Shown: positions 1 through 8,666, numbered from the stretch's first letter. The stretch is DNA of 64,000 nt from Streptomyces graminofaciens (GCF_030294945.1 NZ_AP018448.1:2542001-2606000); one strand, 5' to 3'. Notes: generated by a model not told the origin, from the sequence alone. Translations and numbers: made by a program.

Positions 1-3
1 CCC

Positions 4-783
4 ATGCCTCGTGCGAACGAACCAGGACGCACAGTCAGCTCTCGACTATGGGATCTGCTGTTTGCCTTTGACCCCAACAACACCGAGCTGAGCCTCGCTG
101 ACCTGGCCCGACGTACCGGCATGCCACACGCCACCGCCAGACGCCTCACGCTCGAACTCGTGGAGGCCGGCGCGCTGGAGCGCACCAGCGACAACCGCTT
201 CGCGATCGGCCTGCGTCTGTGGCGTCTCGGCACGCTCGCACCGCGCGCCGAGACACTCCGCAGCGCCGCGCAGCCGTTCATGGAGGACCTGTACACGGCT
301 CTTCGCCAGCATGTGCAACTGGCCGTCCTCCAGGGCGACCATGCCGTGATCATCGAGCGACTGTCGGCTGTCAACGCCGTCGGTCTGACGTCGCAGGTCG
401 GCGGCCTTCTGCCCTTGCATTGCTCAGGCGTCGGCAAGGTGCTTCTGAGCCACAGCAGTCCGGCCTTCATCGATGAGGTGCTGGCGGGAAGGCTGCAGCG
501 CTTCACTCCCAAGACGATCGTGGAGCCGGCCGAACTGCGTCGCGAACTGGCGTCCTGCCGCTCAACCGGAACGGTGGTTGTCAAGGAAGAGCTGAGCGAA
601 GGGGCCGAGTCGGTCGCGACGCGCATCGTCGACGGCCGCGGCAAAGTCGTCGCGGCTCTGTCCGTCGTGGTGGCCGCGGGCTCGATCAAACTGCAAGCGG
701 CCGTTCCCTCACTGGTCGCGAGCGGACTGGGATTGTCCAGGAGCCTCGGCTGGAGGCCGGGCATCCCCATTCGCACCTCGTAA
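4..783 (+). CDS. IclR-family transcriptional regulator
   Basis: A 259-residue protein with an N-terminal winged helix-turn-helix (about residues 10-70, containing SLADLARRTGMPHATARRL) and a C-terminal IclR effector domain. The end of that domain carries the family signature around VDGRGKVVAALSVVV. The ATG lies at the very edge of the window, so its promoter and ribosome site cannot be seen. IclR proteins usually bind aromatic or organic acids and control adjacent catabolic operons. It converges on the NTF2-like/transporter unit, and a 17-bp palindrome at 3334-3350 between the transporter and the SDR is a plausible target. Family call is firm; ligand unknown. Confidence 0.9.
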   Translation: MPRANEPGRTVSSRLWDLLFAFDPNNTELSLADLARRTGMPHATARRLTLELVEAGALERTSDNRFAIGLRLWRLGTLAPRAETLRSAAQPFMEDLYTALRQHVQLAVLQGDHAVIIERLSAVNAVGLTSQVGGLLPLHCSGVGKVLLSHSSPAFIDEVLAGRLQRFTPKTIVEPAELRRELASCRSTGTVVVKEELSEGAESVATRIVDGRGKVVAALSVVVAAGSIKLQAAVPSLVASGLGLSRSLGWRPGIPIRTS

Positions 784-811
784 CCCTTCGTGGGGCGAGG
801 AAACCGGCGCG

Positions 812-1231
812 TCATACCGGCGGTTGCCGCCGGGAGAGCTGCATGTGGCCGAGGCGCCATCCCTCGTCGGTCGAGAACCACACCCGGGTGGCCACGGCCT
901 GCACGAGGAACGGCGGCAGGTCGGGCAAGCGCCGGACGCGCATCTTCTGAAAGCACGTCACGATGGCCCGTCCCCCTCGCTGCCGGCACGTCACCTCGCT
1001 GGTCTCAGCCTCGACGGTGGGTCCCATGGAGGCGTTGTAACTGAGGAAGCGCTCGCGGTCATGGACATTCCCGACCGGGCCGTGAACGATCACACAGTCG
1101 GGGAGCATCAGGTCACGCTGCTCCTCGTCGCCGGTTGTGATCGCGACGAGCCACGCCGCCTCCGCCTGAGCAACGGTGTCTGGCATGCGGACGTCGTTCA
1201 CACTGCTCGCCCCTTGGTGCGCGGTGGTCAT
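812..1231 (-). CDS. NTF2-like (SnoaL/DUF4440-type) protein
   Basis: A 139-residue single-domain protein with the cone-shaped NTF2 fold pattern: an N-terminal helix (QAEAAWLVAI), a central DCVIVHGPVG strand and a C-terminal GWRLGHMQLSRR strand. It is clearly paralogous to the protein at 5515-5943; both contain EAAWL, a V(I/V)VHxxVG strand, QxMRV and DLPPF. It follows the DHA2 transporter on the same strand at about 156 bp and has a good ribosome site (CAGGAGTCG) before the ATG. Proteins of this fold act as small enzymes (isomerase, dehydratase, hydrolase) or binding subunits. The reaction cannot be read from the sequence. Confidence 0.8.
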   Translation of the reverse strand: MTTAHQGASSVNDVRMPDTVAQAEAAWLVAITTGDEEQRDLMLPDCVIVHGPVGNVHDRERFLSYNASMGPTVEAETSEVTCRQRGGRAIVTCFQKMRVRRLPDLPPFLVQAVATRVWFSTDEGWRLGHMQLSRRQPPV

Positions 1232-1387
1232 TGTTCGACTCCTGTCTGAGTGCGTCTGTTGATCGTTGTGCCTTGTACGCCGTGGCCCGCCGCAACTGCT
1301 GCTCGCGAGGAGGAGTTGCGGCGGGCGCTCTGGTTGGCCTGGCCGACCTGCTACCCGTGTCCCGGCCCCGGCGCGTTCGTCATGCGG

Positions 1388-3097
1388 TCAGTCGGCGAGG
1401 GTGTGCGGGTCGTCATCGAGATGAGCCTGGTCCACGCCGCCGCGCACTCCGACGAGAATGAGCGCCGCCGCCACGAGAGCCGCCACGCCGGCGAGCACGT
1501 ACGCGATGGAGTAACTGCTGCTGAGGGCGTCGAAAGCGACGTCCTTGAGCGGGTTGAAGGGCACCACCTGACCATCCGGCAGTGTGATGCTGGCCGGCAC
1601 CGAGTTGGCGCCGAGCGGGCCCGATTGCACGGCGTGCACCGCTGCCTCGAGCTGTGCTCTCTGATCCGCGGGAGCATGGGCCGCGGATGCCTGGAAGGCC
1701 TCGTAGGCCTTGCTCAGTCCGGGATCGCCGGCCAGCTTGCGGGCGATCTCGTCGGAGGCCCGGCCCAGTGCGACAGCACCGGCGATCGCGGGGCCGAGGG
1801 CGAACCCGAGGTCCCGGAACGTGCTCGTGACACCGCTCGCCATACCGGCGAGGTGGTTGGGCAACGTGTTGACCGCGACCGCGGTGATGGAGGCGAAGGC
1901 GAGTGCCGAGCCGACACCGGCGAGGACCAGCGGCCCGACGATGGCGCCGATGGACCGACTGGTCGTCGGGATGACGGCGAACCACAGCCCGCTGGCACCG
2001 ATGAGCGTCAGGGCCGTGCAGAGAACCCACCGGGGGTTGTAGCGCTCGAGCAGCTTGGAGGTGAGGGGCAGCAGTACGAAGCCGATGCCTCCGAAGAAGA
2101 GGTAGGCGACGGAGCTCTGCAGTGGGCTGAATCCCTGGATGATGGTGAGGCGGATACTGGTGCTGTACATGATCACGAGGAACGCGAACATACCGATCAG
2201 GGTGACCACCGAGTTCATGGCGAACGCCCGGTTCCGGAACACGCTCAGGAGAAGCAGCGGCGCGGCCGCACGGCTCTCGGCGAAGACGAACAGCACGAGG
2301 AAGACGGCCGCGGCGATGAACGCGATGGAGATCTGAGGGCTCCCCCAGCCGGTCTCCGAGCCCTGGATCACGGCGTACATCAGAGCGAACAGGCCGAGCG
2401 CGGCAGTGATCTGCCCCGGCCAGTCGACGGAGCGACCCTCGGGCGAGGCGGAGTTCTGGGCGAGGGCCAGCGACAGGACCACGCTCACCGCGGCGATGGC
2501 AAGGACGCCGACGAAGGCCCATCGCCAGTTCGCGTTCCCGGCCCAGCCTAGTTCGATCTTGGCGGCGAGGCCTGCCAGCAGCGGTCCGAGGAAGCCGCCG
2601 ACCGAGAGCGCGGTGGCCCAGATCGCCACGCCACGCGCGCGGGCGGCGGTGGTGTGCGTACCGGCCGCCACCATGGCCAGGCTCGTCGGGAAGATGGCCG
2701 CGGCCCCGATACCACCGAGGACTTGGGCAAGGATCAGCAACGTCACCCGGGTGTCGGACGAGTATCCCGTACCCGGCACCAGGATCGCGAGAGCCGATCC
2801 CACAGCGATGAGCGCGGCGCCCCCGACGAGCAGGCGCTTACGGCCGAAGAGGTCGCCGAACACGCCGAAGCCCAGTCCCAGGGCGGCGACGGGAAGCATG
2901 AAGGCCTCGGTGATCCACGTCAGTTGGGCCGAGGACGGCGCGAGATCCTGCTGGATCAGCCCGTTGATGAGCGAGGGGACGGAAAGGGCTATCTGTGCAA
3001 GGCACACGGCGAGAACCACCGCCGTCAAAGTGCCTGGGCTCAGGGTGTATCTGCCACCCTCTCCCTTTGCCGCACTGGGTGAATCGGTCTGAACCAT
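1388..3097 (-). CDS. MFS transporter, DHA2 (14-TM drug:H+ antiporter-2) family
   Basis: A 569-residue membrane protein with about 14 hydrophobic segments. The MFS loop motif lies between TM2 and TM3 (GDLFGRKRLLVGG), and antiporter motif C-like glycine-rich stretches occur around GGFLGPLLAG. A long extracytoplasmic loop before the last segment is typical of DHA2 proteins. The open frame extends 28 codons further upstream, but AAGGAG sits 6 bases before the ATG at 3097, so that start is chosen. It is divergent from the SDR at 3521 across a region with a perfect palindrome, and heads toward the NTF2-like gene. It probably exports or imports an aromatic compound; substrate unknown. Confidence 0.88.
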   Translation of the reverse strand: MVQTDSPSAAKGEGGRYTLSPGTLTAVVLAVCLAQIALSVPSLINGLIQQDLAPSSAQLTWITEAFMLPVAALGLGFGVFGDLFGRKRLLVGGAALIAVGSALAILVPGTGYSSDTRVTLLILAQVLGGIGAAAIFPTSLAMVAAGTHTTAARARGVAIWATALSVGGFLGPLLAGLAAKIELGWAGNANWRWAFVGVLAIAAVSVVLSLALAQNSASPEGRSVDWPGQITAALGLFALMYAVIQGSETGWGSPQISIAFIAAAVFLVLFVFAESRAAAPLLLLSVFRNRAFAMNSVVTLIGMFAFLVIMYSTSIRLTIIQGFSPLQSSVAYLFFGGIGFVLLPLTSKLLERYNPRWVLCTALTLIGASGLWFAVIPTTSRSIGAIVGPLVLAGVGSALAFASITAVAVNTLPNHLAGMASGVTSTFRDLGFALGPAIAGAVALGRASDEIARKLAGDPGLSKAYEAFQASAAHAPADQRAQLEAAVHAVQSGPLGANSVPASITLPDGQVVPFNPLKDVAFDALSSSYSIAYVLAGVAALVAAALILVGVRGGVDQAHLDDDPHTLAD

Positions 3098-3520
3098 GGA
3101 TGACTCCTTGCGCGCAGAGCGCTGCTGTCGGAACCGACGTTCGCCGTCGGACCTTGCTGTGGGTGCTTTTGTCGCGGTCATCCCGGCAACACCGCTGCCG
3201 AACCGCCCCAGGGGCCTTGCGGAGCGCCTCCGCGTGGCTCATCGACCAAACCTGATCCAGAACGCTCGGCCCTGGTGGCCGACCCGCCGAGCAGCGACAA
3301 GGTAGGAACGACCTCCGTCACGCTCAATGGGCATGTTCATTGGACGAACAGGCCACCATTTGTCCGCAGCCTCGACGCGCACAATCCGTGGGTGACCCCG
3401 TTGCCGGGGCCGACGGGGCTCGGTGGCGCCACGAAGCGCATCGCTTCTGTGGAGAGGTCGCTACGTGACGCTGCGCATCGCTCCGGTTCCGTTCGAGCGC
3501 TGACCAAGGAGAAATGAGCC
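3098..3520. promoter_or_regulatory. Divergent promoter region between transporter and SDR
   Basis: This 420-bp gap separates two oppositely transcribed genes and holds no convincing gene. It contains the TGTTC/GAACA palindrome listed separately. The SDR ribosome site (AAGGAG, about 9 bases before the ATG) lies at its right end. Confidence 0.6.
3334..3350. promoter_or_regulatory. Probable IclR-type operator (TGTTC-N7-GAACA)
   Basis: The 17-mer TGTTCATTGGACGAACA has perfect 5-bp arms around a 7-bp spacer, in the promoter gap between the transporter and the SDR. It closely resembles the 17-mer at 24729-24745 in front of the intradiol-dioxygenase operon (TGTTCATCCAGTGAACA). IclR proteins bind short palindromes of this kind; assignment to the regulator at 4-783 is inference. 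Confidence 0.55.
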
Positions 3521-4267
3521 ATGGCTGGGAGACTGACGGGCAAGACCGCCGTCGTGACCGGGGGCAGTGCCGGTATCGGGCAGGAGATCGCTCGTAGGCT
3601 TGCCTCAGAGGGAGCGGCCATCGCGGTCGCGGACGTCGATCCGGCCGACGAGACACGGGAACTCGTTGCGGAAACCGGTCAGCGATTCTTCAGTGACAAG
3701 GTCGACGTCTCGGATGAGGACGCGATCCACGGGTTTGCCGCTCGGGTCCGAAGTGAGCTCGGTGCCGTCGATATCCTGGTGAACAACGCGGCCGTTGTTC
3801 TGCCGGCCGATATCGACCACGTGACCTTCGACGAGTGGCGTCGCACCTTCGCCGTCAACGTGGACGGCCCCTTCCTGGCCTCCAGGGCGTTCCTGGCGGA
3901 CCTGAGGGAGTCCGGGTCAGGACGGATCATCAACATCACGTCCTCGAGCTACTGGACTCCGCCGCCTCCCTTCGTCTCCTATGTCTCCGCCAAGGGCGCG
4001 CTGAACGGATTCACCTCCGTTCTGGCCGCCAACCTGGCCGCCCACCACATCACCGTCAATGGCGTCGCGGCGAGTCTGGTCCGGACGGCTGCGGCCGAGG
4101 AGAAGACGAGCGAGTTCTTCTTCGAGCAGACCGTGCAGATCCAGAACATCAAGCGTGTGCAGATGCCGGCCGACGTCTCGGGTGTCGTGGCGTTTCTCGC
4201 CTCCGACGACGCCGCGTTCATCACGGGGCAGATCATCGTCGCGGACGGCGGAAGCACGCGCCGCTGA
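3521..4267 (+). CDS. Short-chain dehydrogenase/reductase
   Basis: A 248-residue classical SDR. The NAD(P) motif is TGGSAGIGQEIA near residues 14-25, followed by NNAAV near residue 87. The catalytic Ser lies in ITSSSY and the YxxxK pair is YVSAK. The C-terminal end GQIIVADGGSTRR is typical of 3-oxoacyl-ACP-reductase-like SDRs. The acidic residue after the first glycine motif (ADVDPAD) suggests NAD rather than NADP. The start has an AAGGAG site. It is divergent from the transporter and is followed by a very strong hairpin. It would oxidise an alcohol or reduce a ketone in the local catabolic route; substrate unknown. Confidence 0.88.
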   Translation: MAGRLTGKTAVVTGGSAGIGQEIARRLASEGAAIAVADVDPADETRELVAETGQRFFSDKVDVSDEDAIHGFAARVRSELGAVDILVNNAAVVLPADIDHVTFDEWRRTFAVNVDGPFLASRAFLADLRESGSGRIINITSSSYWTPPPPFVSYVSAKGALNGFTSVLAANLAAHHITVNGVAASLVRTAAAEEKTSEFFFEQTVQIQNIKRVQMPADVSGVVAFLASDDAAFITGQIIVADGGSTRR

Positions 4268-4330
4268 GGGGTCCTCGCACCATGACCGGCCGATGAGGTC
4301 GCGTGGTCTGGTGCCGTGCATGGCAAGGCG

Positions 4331-4369
4331 CCGGAGAGCCCTGGTAGCGGAGTTACCAGGGCTCTCCGG
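4331..4369. terminator. Strong stem-loop terminator
   Basis: A perfect 16-bp inverted repeat (CCGGAGAGCCCTGGTA and its complement) flanks a 7-base loop, 63 bp after the SDR stop. No U-run follows, which is normal for Streptomyces terminators. It separates the SDR from the TetR gene. Confidence 0.8.
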
Positions 4370-4789
4370 CACGCGGCGCGCCCCCTGCGTACCTGGGTCA
4401 TCGGTTCCGACCAGATCCGGTTCCCGCATGGGAAGGCCGCTCGCGGCGTGCGGAACCGGGGGGGGTGGGACCGTTCAGCGGTAGGCCGCCCGGCCAGTGG
4501 GTTCGACGGCACCGGTGTGGTCATGGCACCTGATGGGCTCGCCGACGCCGCCTGTTCGTGATCCACCGCGCCGAAGGCCACGGCACGGTCATGGGACCGT
4601 ACGCCGGCCTGCACTGCGCCGGCCTGTCCATCCCCGGTGGCCGCCTTCGAGCAGATCGTTATCTCCTCCCTCGAGCACCCGGGCGGCGAGGCAGCGGTGA
4701 TCACCAGCGAGGGGCGGGCCCTGGCCGCGAGCACGGGGGCGCCGCAAGTAGTTGGCCTGTCCAACAAGAGCGCCGGTAAGGTCGACCCT
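4370..4789. other. Intergenic region upstream of the TetR gene
   Basis: About 420 bp without a recognisable gene. An open frame continues upstream of the TetR start from 4637, but its translation has no family resemblance I can name. A small dyad GTTGGCCTGTCCAAC at 4751-4765, about 25 bp before the TetR start, may be an autoregulatory site. Confidence 0.4.
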
Positions 4790-5485
4790 GTGACAGCGGA
4801 GGAAACGACGTCGGGAAAGCCGGAATCACCGTCGGGCCGGCAGCAGCGCCGCAGGCACCCCACAAATCCCGACCGCCAGCGGGACCCGGTGGGCACACGG
4901 CGGGCCATCCTGACGGCCGCCGCCGCGGAGTTCGGCACCCACGGTTTCGACGGGGCCCGGGTCGTACGGATCGCCGAGGCGGCCGGCGTCAGCCATCAGC
5001 TGATCACCTACTACTTCGGGGGCAAACGCGGGCTGTACGAGGCGCTGAGCGAGCAGTGGCTCGAGGAGTCCATGCGCGTCAGCCAGACCCACACCTTCGC
5101 GGAGGCCGTGCGGCGCTACGTCCACTGGGCGCATGAGGACCCGGGGTGGGTGCACATGGTCACCCGCGAAGACCCCGGCACGCGCCCGCCCGCCGAGGAC
5201 GAGCGGGCCGCCGAGTTGTTCAAGCACGTCGAGGAGCTCCGCGAGCGGCAGGCCCGCGGTGAGTTCCGCAGTGACCTCGACGTGGGGGCCGTGGCCCTCG
5301 TCTTCTTCGCCGCCTCGATCGCTCCGGTGGCCATCCCGTGGATCGCTCGTGAACTCGGCCGGCAGGACCCCGCCTCACCGGAGTTCATCGACCACTACGC
5401 GGACCAGTTGGGCCAGATCATCTCCGCACTCGCGGAAGCGACACAGGTCGAGGGCTCGCCGGAGAACGGCGAGCCCCAGCACTGA
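4790..5485 (+). CDS. TetR/AcrR-family transcriptional regulator
   Basis: About 231 residues. The N-terminal TetR helix-turn-helix spans about residues 33-80 (GTRRAILTAAAAEFGTHGF, then AEAAGVSHQLITYYFGGKRGLYEAL) and a helical ligand domain follows. The GTG at 4790 is chosen because TAAGG lies about 9 bases upstream and the frame before it is not family-like. The gene converges on the NTF2-like/reductase/Rieske operon, with only 29 bp between stops, and may control it or the divergent promoter at 8209-8633. Ligand unknown. Confidence 0.82.
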   Translation: MTAEETTSGKPESPSGRQQRRRHPTNPDRQRDPVGTRRAILTAAAAEFGTHGFDGARVVRIAEAAGVSHQLITYYFGGKRGLYEALSEQWLEESMRVSQTHTFAEAVRRYVHWAHEDPGWVHMVTREDPGTRPPAEDERAAELFKHVEELRERQARGEFRSDLDVGAVALVFFAASIAPVAIPWIARELGRQDPASPEFIDHYADQLGQIISALAEATQVEGSPENGEPQH

Positions 5486-5514
5486 CGGCCACCGGCTTCC
5501 GGGTGCCGGGATGC

Positions 5515-5943
5515 TCAGCCCGGCGGCAGCCGCCGGGCCATCTGCAGATGCGCCAACTGCCAGCCGCCCGACGGGGACTGCACCCAGACCCTGGTGACAG
5601 CGGCTTGGATGACGAACGGGGGCAGGTCGGGCACGATGGCGACCCGCATCTCCTGCAGGCAGCTGACGACGGCTGTCGTGCCGAACCTCTGCACGGTCAC
5701 GTCGAAGGTGTCCACCCGGCTGGTGCGGCCCATGCGCTCGGCGTACACCAGCCAGTCGTCCGTGCCGTGGATGTGGCCGACCGCCGAGTGCACGACGACG
5801 CAGCCGGGATGCAGCAGGGCACGGATCGCCGGCTCCGGGTCCGGGAGCGTCTGCGCGGCGAGCCAGGCGGCCTCGGCGTCCTCGACCGTGGCCGGGGCGG
5901 AGCGGGCGGTCTCCGCTGTCGCCCTTGTCAGTGAGTCGGTCAA
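5515..5943 (-). CDS. NTF2-like (SnoaL/DUF4440-type) protein in Rieske operon
   Basis: A 142-residue protein paralogous to the one at 812-1231. Its probable start is a TTG at 5943 whose last two bases are the first two of the reductase stop codon (TTGA overlap), so it is the third gene of the Rieske operon and translationally coupled. The conserved core includes EAAWLAAQ, VVVHSAVGHIHG and PDLPPFVIQ. Ring-hydroxylating dioxygenase beta subunits share the NTF2 fold, so a stabilising or substrate-handling role for the Rieske enzyme is possible. This protein is shorter than a normal beta subunit (about 160-180 residues). Confidence 0.8.
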   Translation of the reverse strand: MTDSLTRATAETARSAPATVEDAEAAWLAAQTLPDPEPAIRALLHPGCVVVHSAVGHIHGTDDWLVYAERMGRTSRVDTFDVTVQRFGTTAVVSCLQEMRVAIVPDLPPFVIQAAVTRVWVQSPSGGWQLAHLQMARRLPPG

Positions 5944-6902
5944 AGTTCGAGCTCCAGGATCGGGGATCGGGATCGCGACGAGCACGGCGTGAACAGGCCC
6001 TCCGCACGCTCCTCGTCGGTCAGGATGTCGTCTCGGTGATCGGGTTCGCCGGCCCGTACCCGCACGATGCACTCGCCGCAGATGCCCTGCCCGCAGGAGT
6101 ACGGCGCCTCGACCCCGTTCGCCAGCAGGACGTCCAGGACGCTCTGGTCCTCGGGGACGAGATACTCCGCTCCCGTCGAGGACACGCGCAGGGTGAATCC
6201 GCCCTCCCCTCCCCCGTCGGGCTCGGCGGCGGCCGGCGAGGCGCTGAAGCGCTCCTTGTGCAGGGCGGACGCGGGCCATCCCAGCTCGGCGGCCCGCCCC
6301 AGCGCGTAGTCCATGAACCCGCCGGGACCGCAGACGTAGACCGTGGTATCGGGGGCGGGGTCCCCCAAGTCGCGCTCCAGGTGCAGGAGTTGCTCCGGCG
6401 CCTGGTCGTCGAAGTGGAGGGTGACCCGCGGATGGTTCTCCAGCTCGGCGAGGAAGGCCGCCTCGCTCCGGCTGCGGGCGCAGTAGTGCAGGTGGTAGTC
6501 GCCCCCGGTGGCGTCGAGGGTCTGGGCCATCGACAGCAGCGGAGTGATGCCGATGCCGCCCGCGAGAAGCAGGTGTCGGCGCGCGGACGTCAGGCTGAAG
6601 CGGTTGCGCGGCTCGGCGATGCGCAGCGTGTCGCCCTCGGCGAGGGCGTGCATGGCGCGTGAACCGCCGCGCGAGGCGGCCTCGTTGAGGACCGCGATCC
6701 GGTACTGCTTGCGGATGCCCGGCGGCCCGCACAGGGAGTACTGCCTCACCAGTGCCGCCTCGCCGAGCTGTACGTCGATGTGGGCGCCGGGCTCGTACTC
6801 CCACAGCTCGTCGCCGTCGGCCCGGGCGAGTTCGAAGACCGCGATTCTCGGCGTGGCGTCGTAGCGGGCCACGACGACCGCGTCCGTCCAGGTGGTGCTC
6901 AC
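5940..6902 (-). CDS. Phthalate-dioxygenase-reductase-type oxidoreductase (VanB-like)
   Basis: A 320-residue electron-transfer protein in the PDR order of FMN, NAD and 2Fe-2S domains. The flavin motif RQYSLCGPP lies near residues 53-61, the nicotinamide-site GGIGITPLL at 115-123 and CGPGGFMD at 191-198. The C-terminal plant-type 2Fe-2S domain has Cys270, Cys275, Cys278 and Cys307. It passes electrons from NADH to the Rieske oxygenase encoded 7 bp upstream. The GTG at 6902 starts just after the Rieske stop. Its stop overlaps the next gene, so the three are one transcription unit. Confidence 0.92.
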   Translation of the reverse strand: MSTTWTDAVVVARYDATPRIAVFELARADGDELWEYEPGAHIDVQLGEAALVRQYSLCGPPGIRKQYRIAVLNEAASRGGSRAMHALAEGDTLRIAEPRNRFSLTSARRHLLLAGGIGITPLLSMAQTLDATGGDYHLHYCARSRSEAAFLAELENHPRVTLHFDDQAPEQLLHLERDLGDPAPDTTVYVCGPGGFMDYALGRAAELGWPASALHKERFSASPAAAEPDGGGEGGFTLRVSSTGAEYLVPEDQSVLDVLLANGVEAPYSCGQGICGECIVRVRAGEPDHRDDILTDEERAEGLFTPCSSRSRSPILELEL

Positions 6903-6909
6903 GCTTCGC

Positions 6910-8208
6910 TCACGCCCCTGCCGCCGTGGGCGCGGCCGCCAGGTCCGTCCCCGTGGGCGCCTCCGGCCGGGTGACGAGGCCGGCCTCCACACGGCGGACC
7001 GGCTCGCCGGGGGTGGCCACGCCGAGCGGGGTGCGTCCGGCCTCGACGTCGTCCAGCATCGTGCGCAGCATGCGCCGGAGCATGACGACGCCCTTGTCGG
7101 ACGGTGCCAGGGTCTCCTCGGAGTGCTGGGTGATGGGGCCCTGCGACCACTGGGCCTCGTAGTCGCCGGGGAACCGCTGCTTCTCCTCCTCGCTCAGCTG
7201 CCAGCCGTCCTTGCCGTTCTGCTTGATGCCGAACATGAAGGACGTGGCCCGATCGGGGTCGGCGGAGCGAATGGAGAAGACCAGCCGGTGGTGGGTGTCG
7301 TCGGCGGGGACCACCCAGATCAGCATGTCGTTGCGGACGTCGGGGGTCGAGCGGATGAAGTCGGGCAGGGCGATGATGTTCGGCAGCATGCACTCCACCG
7401 ACCACTCCAGGTCCACGAGCGCGCCGTCGGCGCCCTTGTTGTCCTGGTAGCGCCAGATGTACTTCACACCGTTGCCGGTGCGGTGGTAGGTGGTGCGCTC
7501 GGCGGCGGTGCGGGGGTCGTAGTAGTGCTCGGGGAAGCCGGTCGTACCGGTGCCCTGGAACTGGAACCCGCTGTGGTTGGAGTGGAGCCACGCCGCGTGC
7601 ACGGGGTCGACGGCGTTCTCGAACAGCTGGAGCCAGTTGTAGTCCTGCTCGAGGCCGATGACCTCGGCGCCGGGCACCATCCAGCTGGTGTGGTAGCTCT
7701 CGCCCTCACCCAGGGGTTCGAGGCTGTCGTAGCGCGGCAGCGGGGGCTTGAGCTCGGGCGGGCCCATGTAGACGAAGGCCAGGCCGTAGGCCTCCTCCAC
7801 CGGGTACCACGGCTGACGTGCGAGGTTGCGTCGGCGGCCGCCGTCGAGCTCGCAGGCCTGTTCCAGGCAGTGGCCCTGCACGTCGAACTTCCAGCCGTGG
7901 TAGCAGCAGCGGATGCCGTCCTCCTCGACGCGGCCGTAGAAGAGGCTGCTGCCGCGGTGTGCGCACCGCTCGAAGACGACGCCGGGGCGGCCCTGGCCGT
8001 CCCGGAAGACGATCAGGTTCTCGCCCAGGAGGCGGACACGGTGCGGGACGTCGCTGGTCAGGGCGGTGGAGCTGGCGATCGGCTGCCAGTGACGGCGCAG
8101 CGCCTCGCCCATGGGTGTGCCGGGGCCGACCTCGGTCAGGCGGGCGTCGTGGGAGGAGGGCCCCCGGCCGTAGCCGGTTCCCGTGTCGGTCACGGTCGTG
8201 TCGGTCAT
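6910..8208 (-). CDS. Rieske non-heme iron oxygenase, alpha-only (phthalate/vanillate type)
   Basis: A 432-residue oxygenase. The Rieske centre ligands are Cys82, His84, Cys101 and His104 (CxH-x16-CxxH). The mononuclear iron site is NAVDPVHAAWLH, with His204 and His209 as ligands and Asp201 as the bridging acid. It resembles phthalate 4,5-dioxygenase and vanillate O-demethylase oxygenases, which work as trimers without a classical beta subunit and use a PDR-type reductase such as the next gene. The frame is open for 57 more codons, but the ATG at 8208 has GGAG about 10 bases upstream. Substrate is probably an aromatic acid or methyl ether; not determined. Confidence 0.92.
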   Translation of the reverse strand: MTDTTVTDTGTGYGRGPSSHDARLTEVGPGTPMGEALRRHWQPIASSTALTSDVPHRVRLLGENLIVFRDGQGRPGVVFERCAHRGSSLFYGRVEEDGIRCCYHGWKFDVQGHCLEQACELDGGRRRNLARQPWYPVEEAYGLAFVYMGPPELKPPLPRYDSLEPLGEGESYHTSWMVPGAEVIGLEQDYNWLQLFENAVDPVHAAWLHSNHSGFQFQGTGTTGFPEHYYDPRTAAERTTYHRTGNGVKYIWRYQDNKGADGALVDLEWSVECMLPNIIALPDFIRSTPDVRNDMLIWVVPADDTHHRLVFSIRSADPDRATSFMFGIKQNGKDGWQLSEEEKQRFPGDYEAQWSQGPITQHSEETLAPSDKGVVMLRRMLRTMLDDVEAGRTPLGVATPGEPVRRVEAGLVTRPEAPTGTDLAAAPTAAGA

Positions 8209-8633
8209 GCTGAACCATCTCCTCGGCATTGAGGCAGCGGGGACGCGTGTATGAGGGCCGCTCGGGCTCGGACAGCCTGCGGTCGAGGCTTCTTCGCGCT
8301 GTCGCGAGGCGTCGCCGCACGAGCGTGCGGCGACTCTTCCGGCGTGCTCGGACAGGCACGGCGAGCGGTGTGCGCCCATGGGGCGTTCATGCCGTTGTAC
8401 GGCTCTGATGAAAAACTGTCAATGACTCTGACCTGGTTTGATGAATTACTTGCAGACCTCTGTCGGATCGCCGGATGCCTTGTTACGGTGACCCGGCACC
8501 GAGGTGACGAGCCGCTCGCGGAGTCCGCCGCACCTCGCGACCACACCTGAGAACGTGCCGAGCCGGCGACCGCCTCCCCCGCGATTTCCGCAGCTCCTCC
8601 AGCGCGCGTTCGTCCAGAGTCGAAGGAGACGCA
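8209..8633. promoter_or_regulatory. Divergent promoter region of Rieske and GMC operons
   Basis: A gap with a notably A+T-rich stretch at about 8395-8470 inside otherwise G+C-rich DNA, as expected for two back-to-back promoters. TGATGAA recurs at both edges of this stretch. I see no clean long palindrome, so the operator remains open. Confidence 0.55.
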
Positions 8634-8666
8634 ATGTCCGGACCCCCCGCAGGACCCTCCGTATGA
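8634..8666 (+). CDS. Ten-residue leader peptide coupled to the GMC gene (putative)
   Basis: An ATG at 8634, preceded by a near-ideal ribosome site (AAGGAG, 6 bases upstream), opens a reading frame of only ten codons, MSGPPAGPSV. Its TGA overlaps the GMC start as ATGA. The GMC gene itself has only a weak AGGA site, so ribosomes that load here probably re-initiate there. Alternatively a one-base error could have separated this start from the GMC frame. Confidence 0.5.
   Translation: MSGPPAGPSV

Noticed and set aside
1250..2551. Long open frame antisense to the DHA2 transporter (433 codons)
   Set aside because: Highly charged low-complexity translation with no family features. It is a shadow frame typical of high-G+C DNA.
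4637..4789. 51-codon N-terminal extension of the TetR regulator
   Set aside because: The residues before GTG 4790 have no TetR-like character and the ribosome site supports the later start.
5519..5537. CCCGGCGGC/GCCGCCGGG inverted repeat as a terminator
   Set aside because: The loop is a single base and the repeat lies within the coding end of the NTF2-like gene, so hairpin formation is doubtful.
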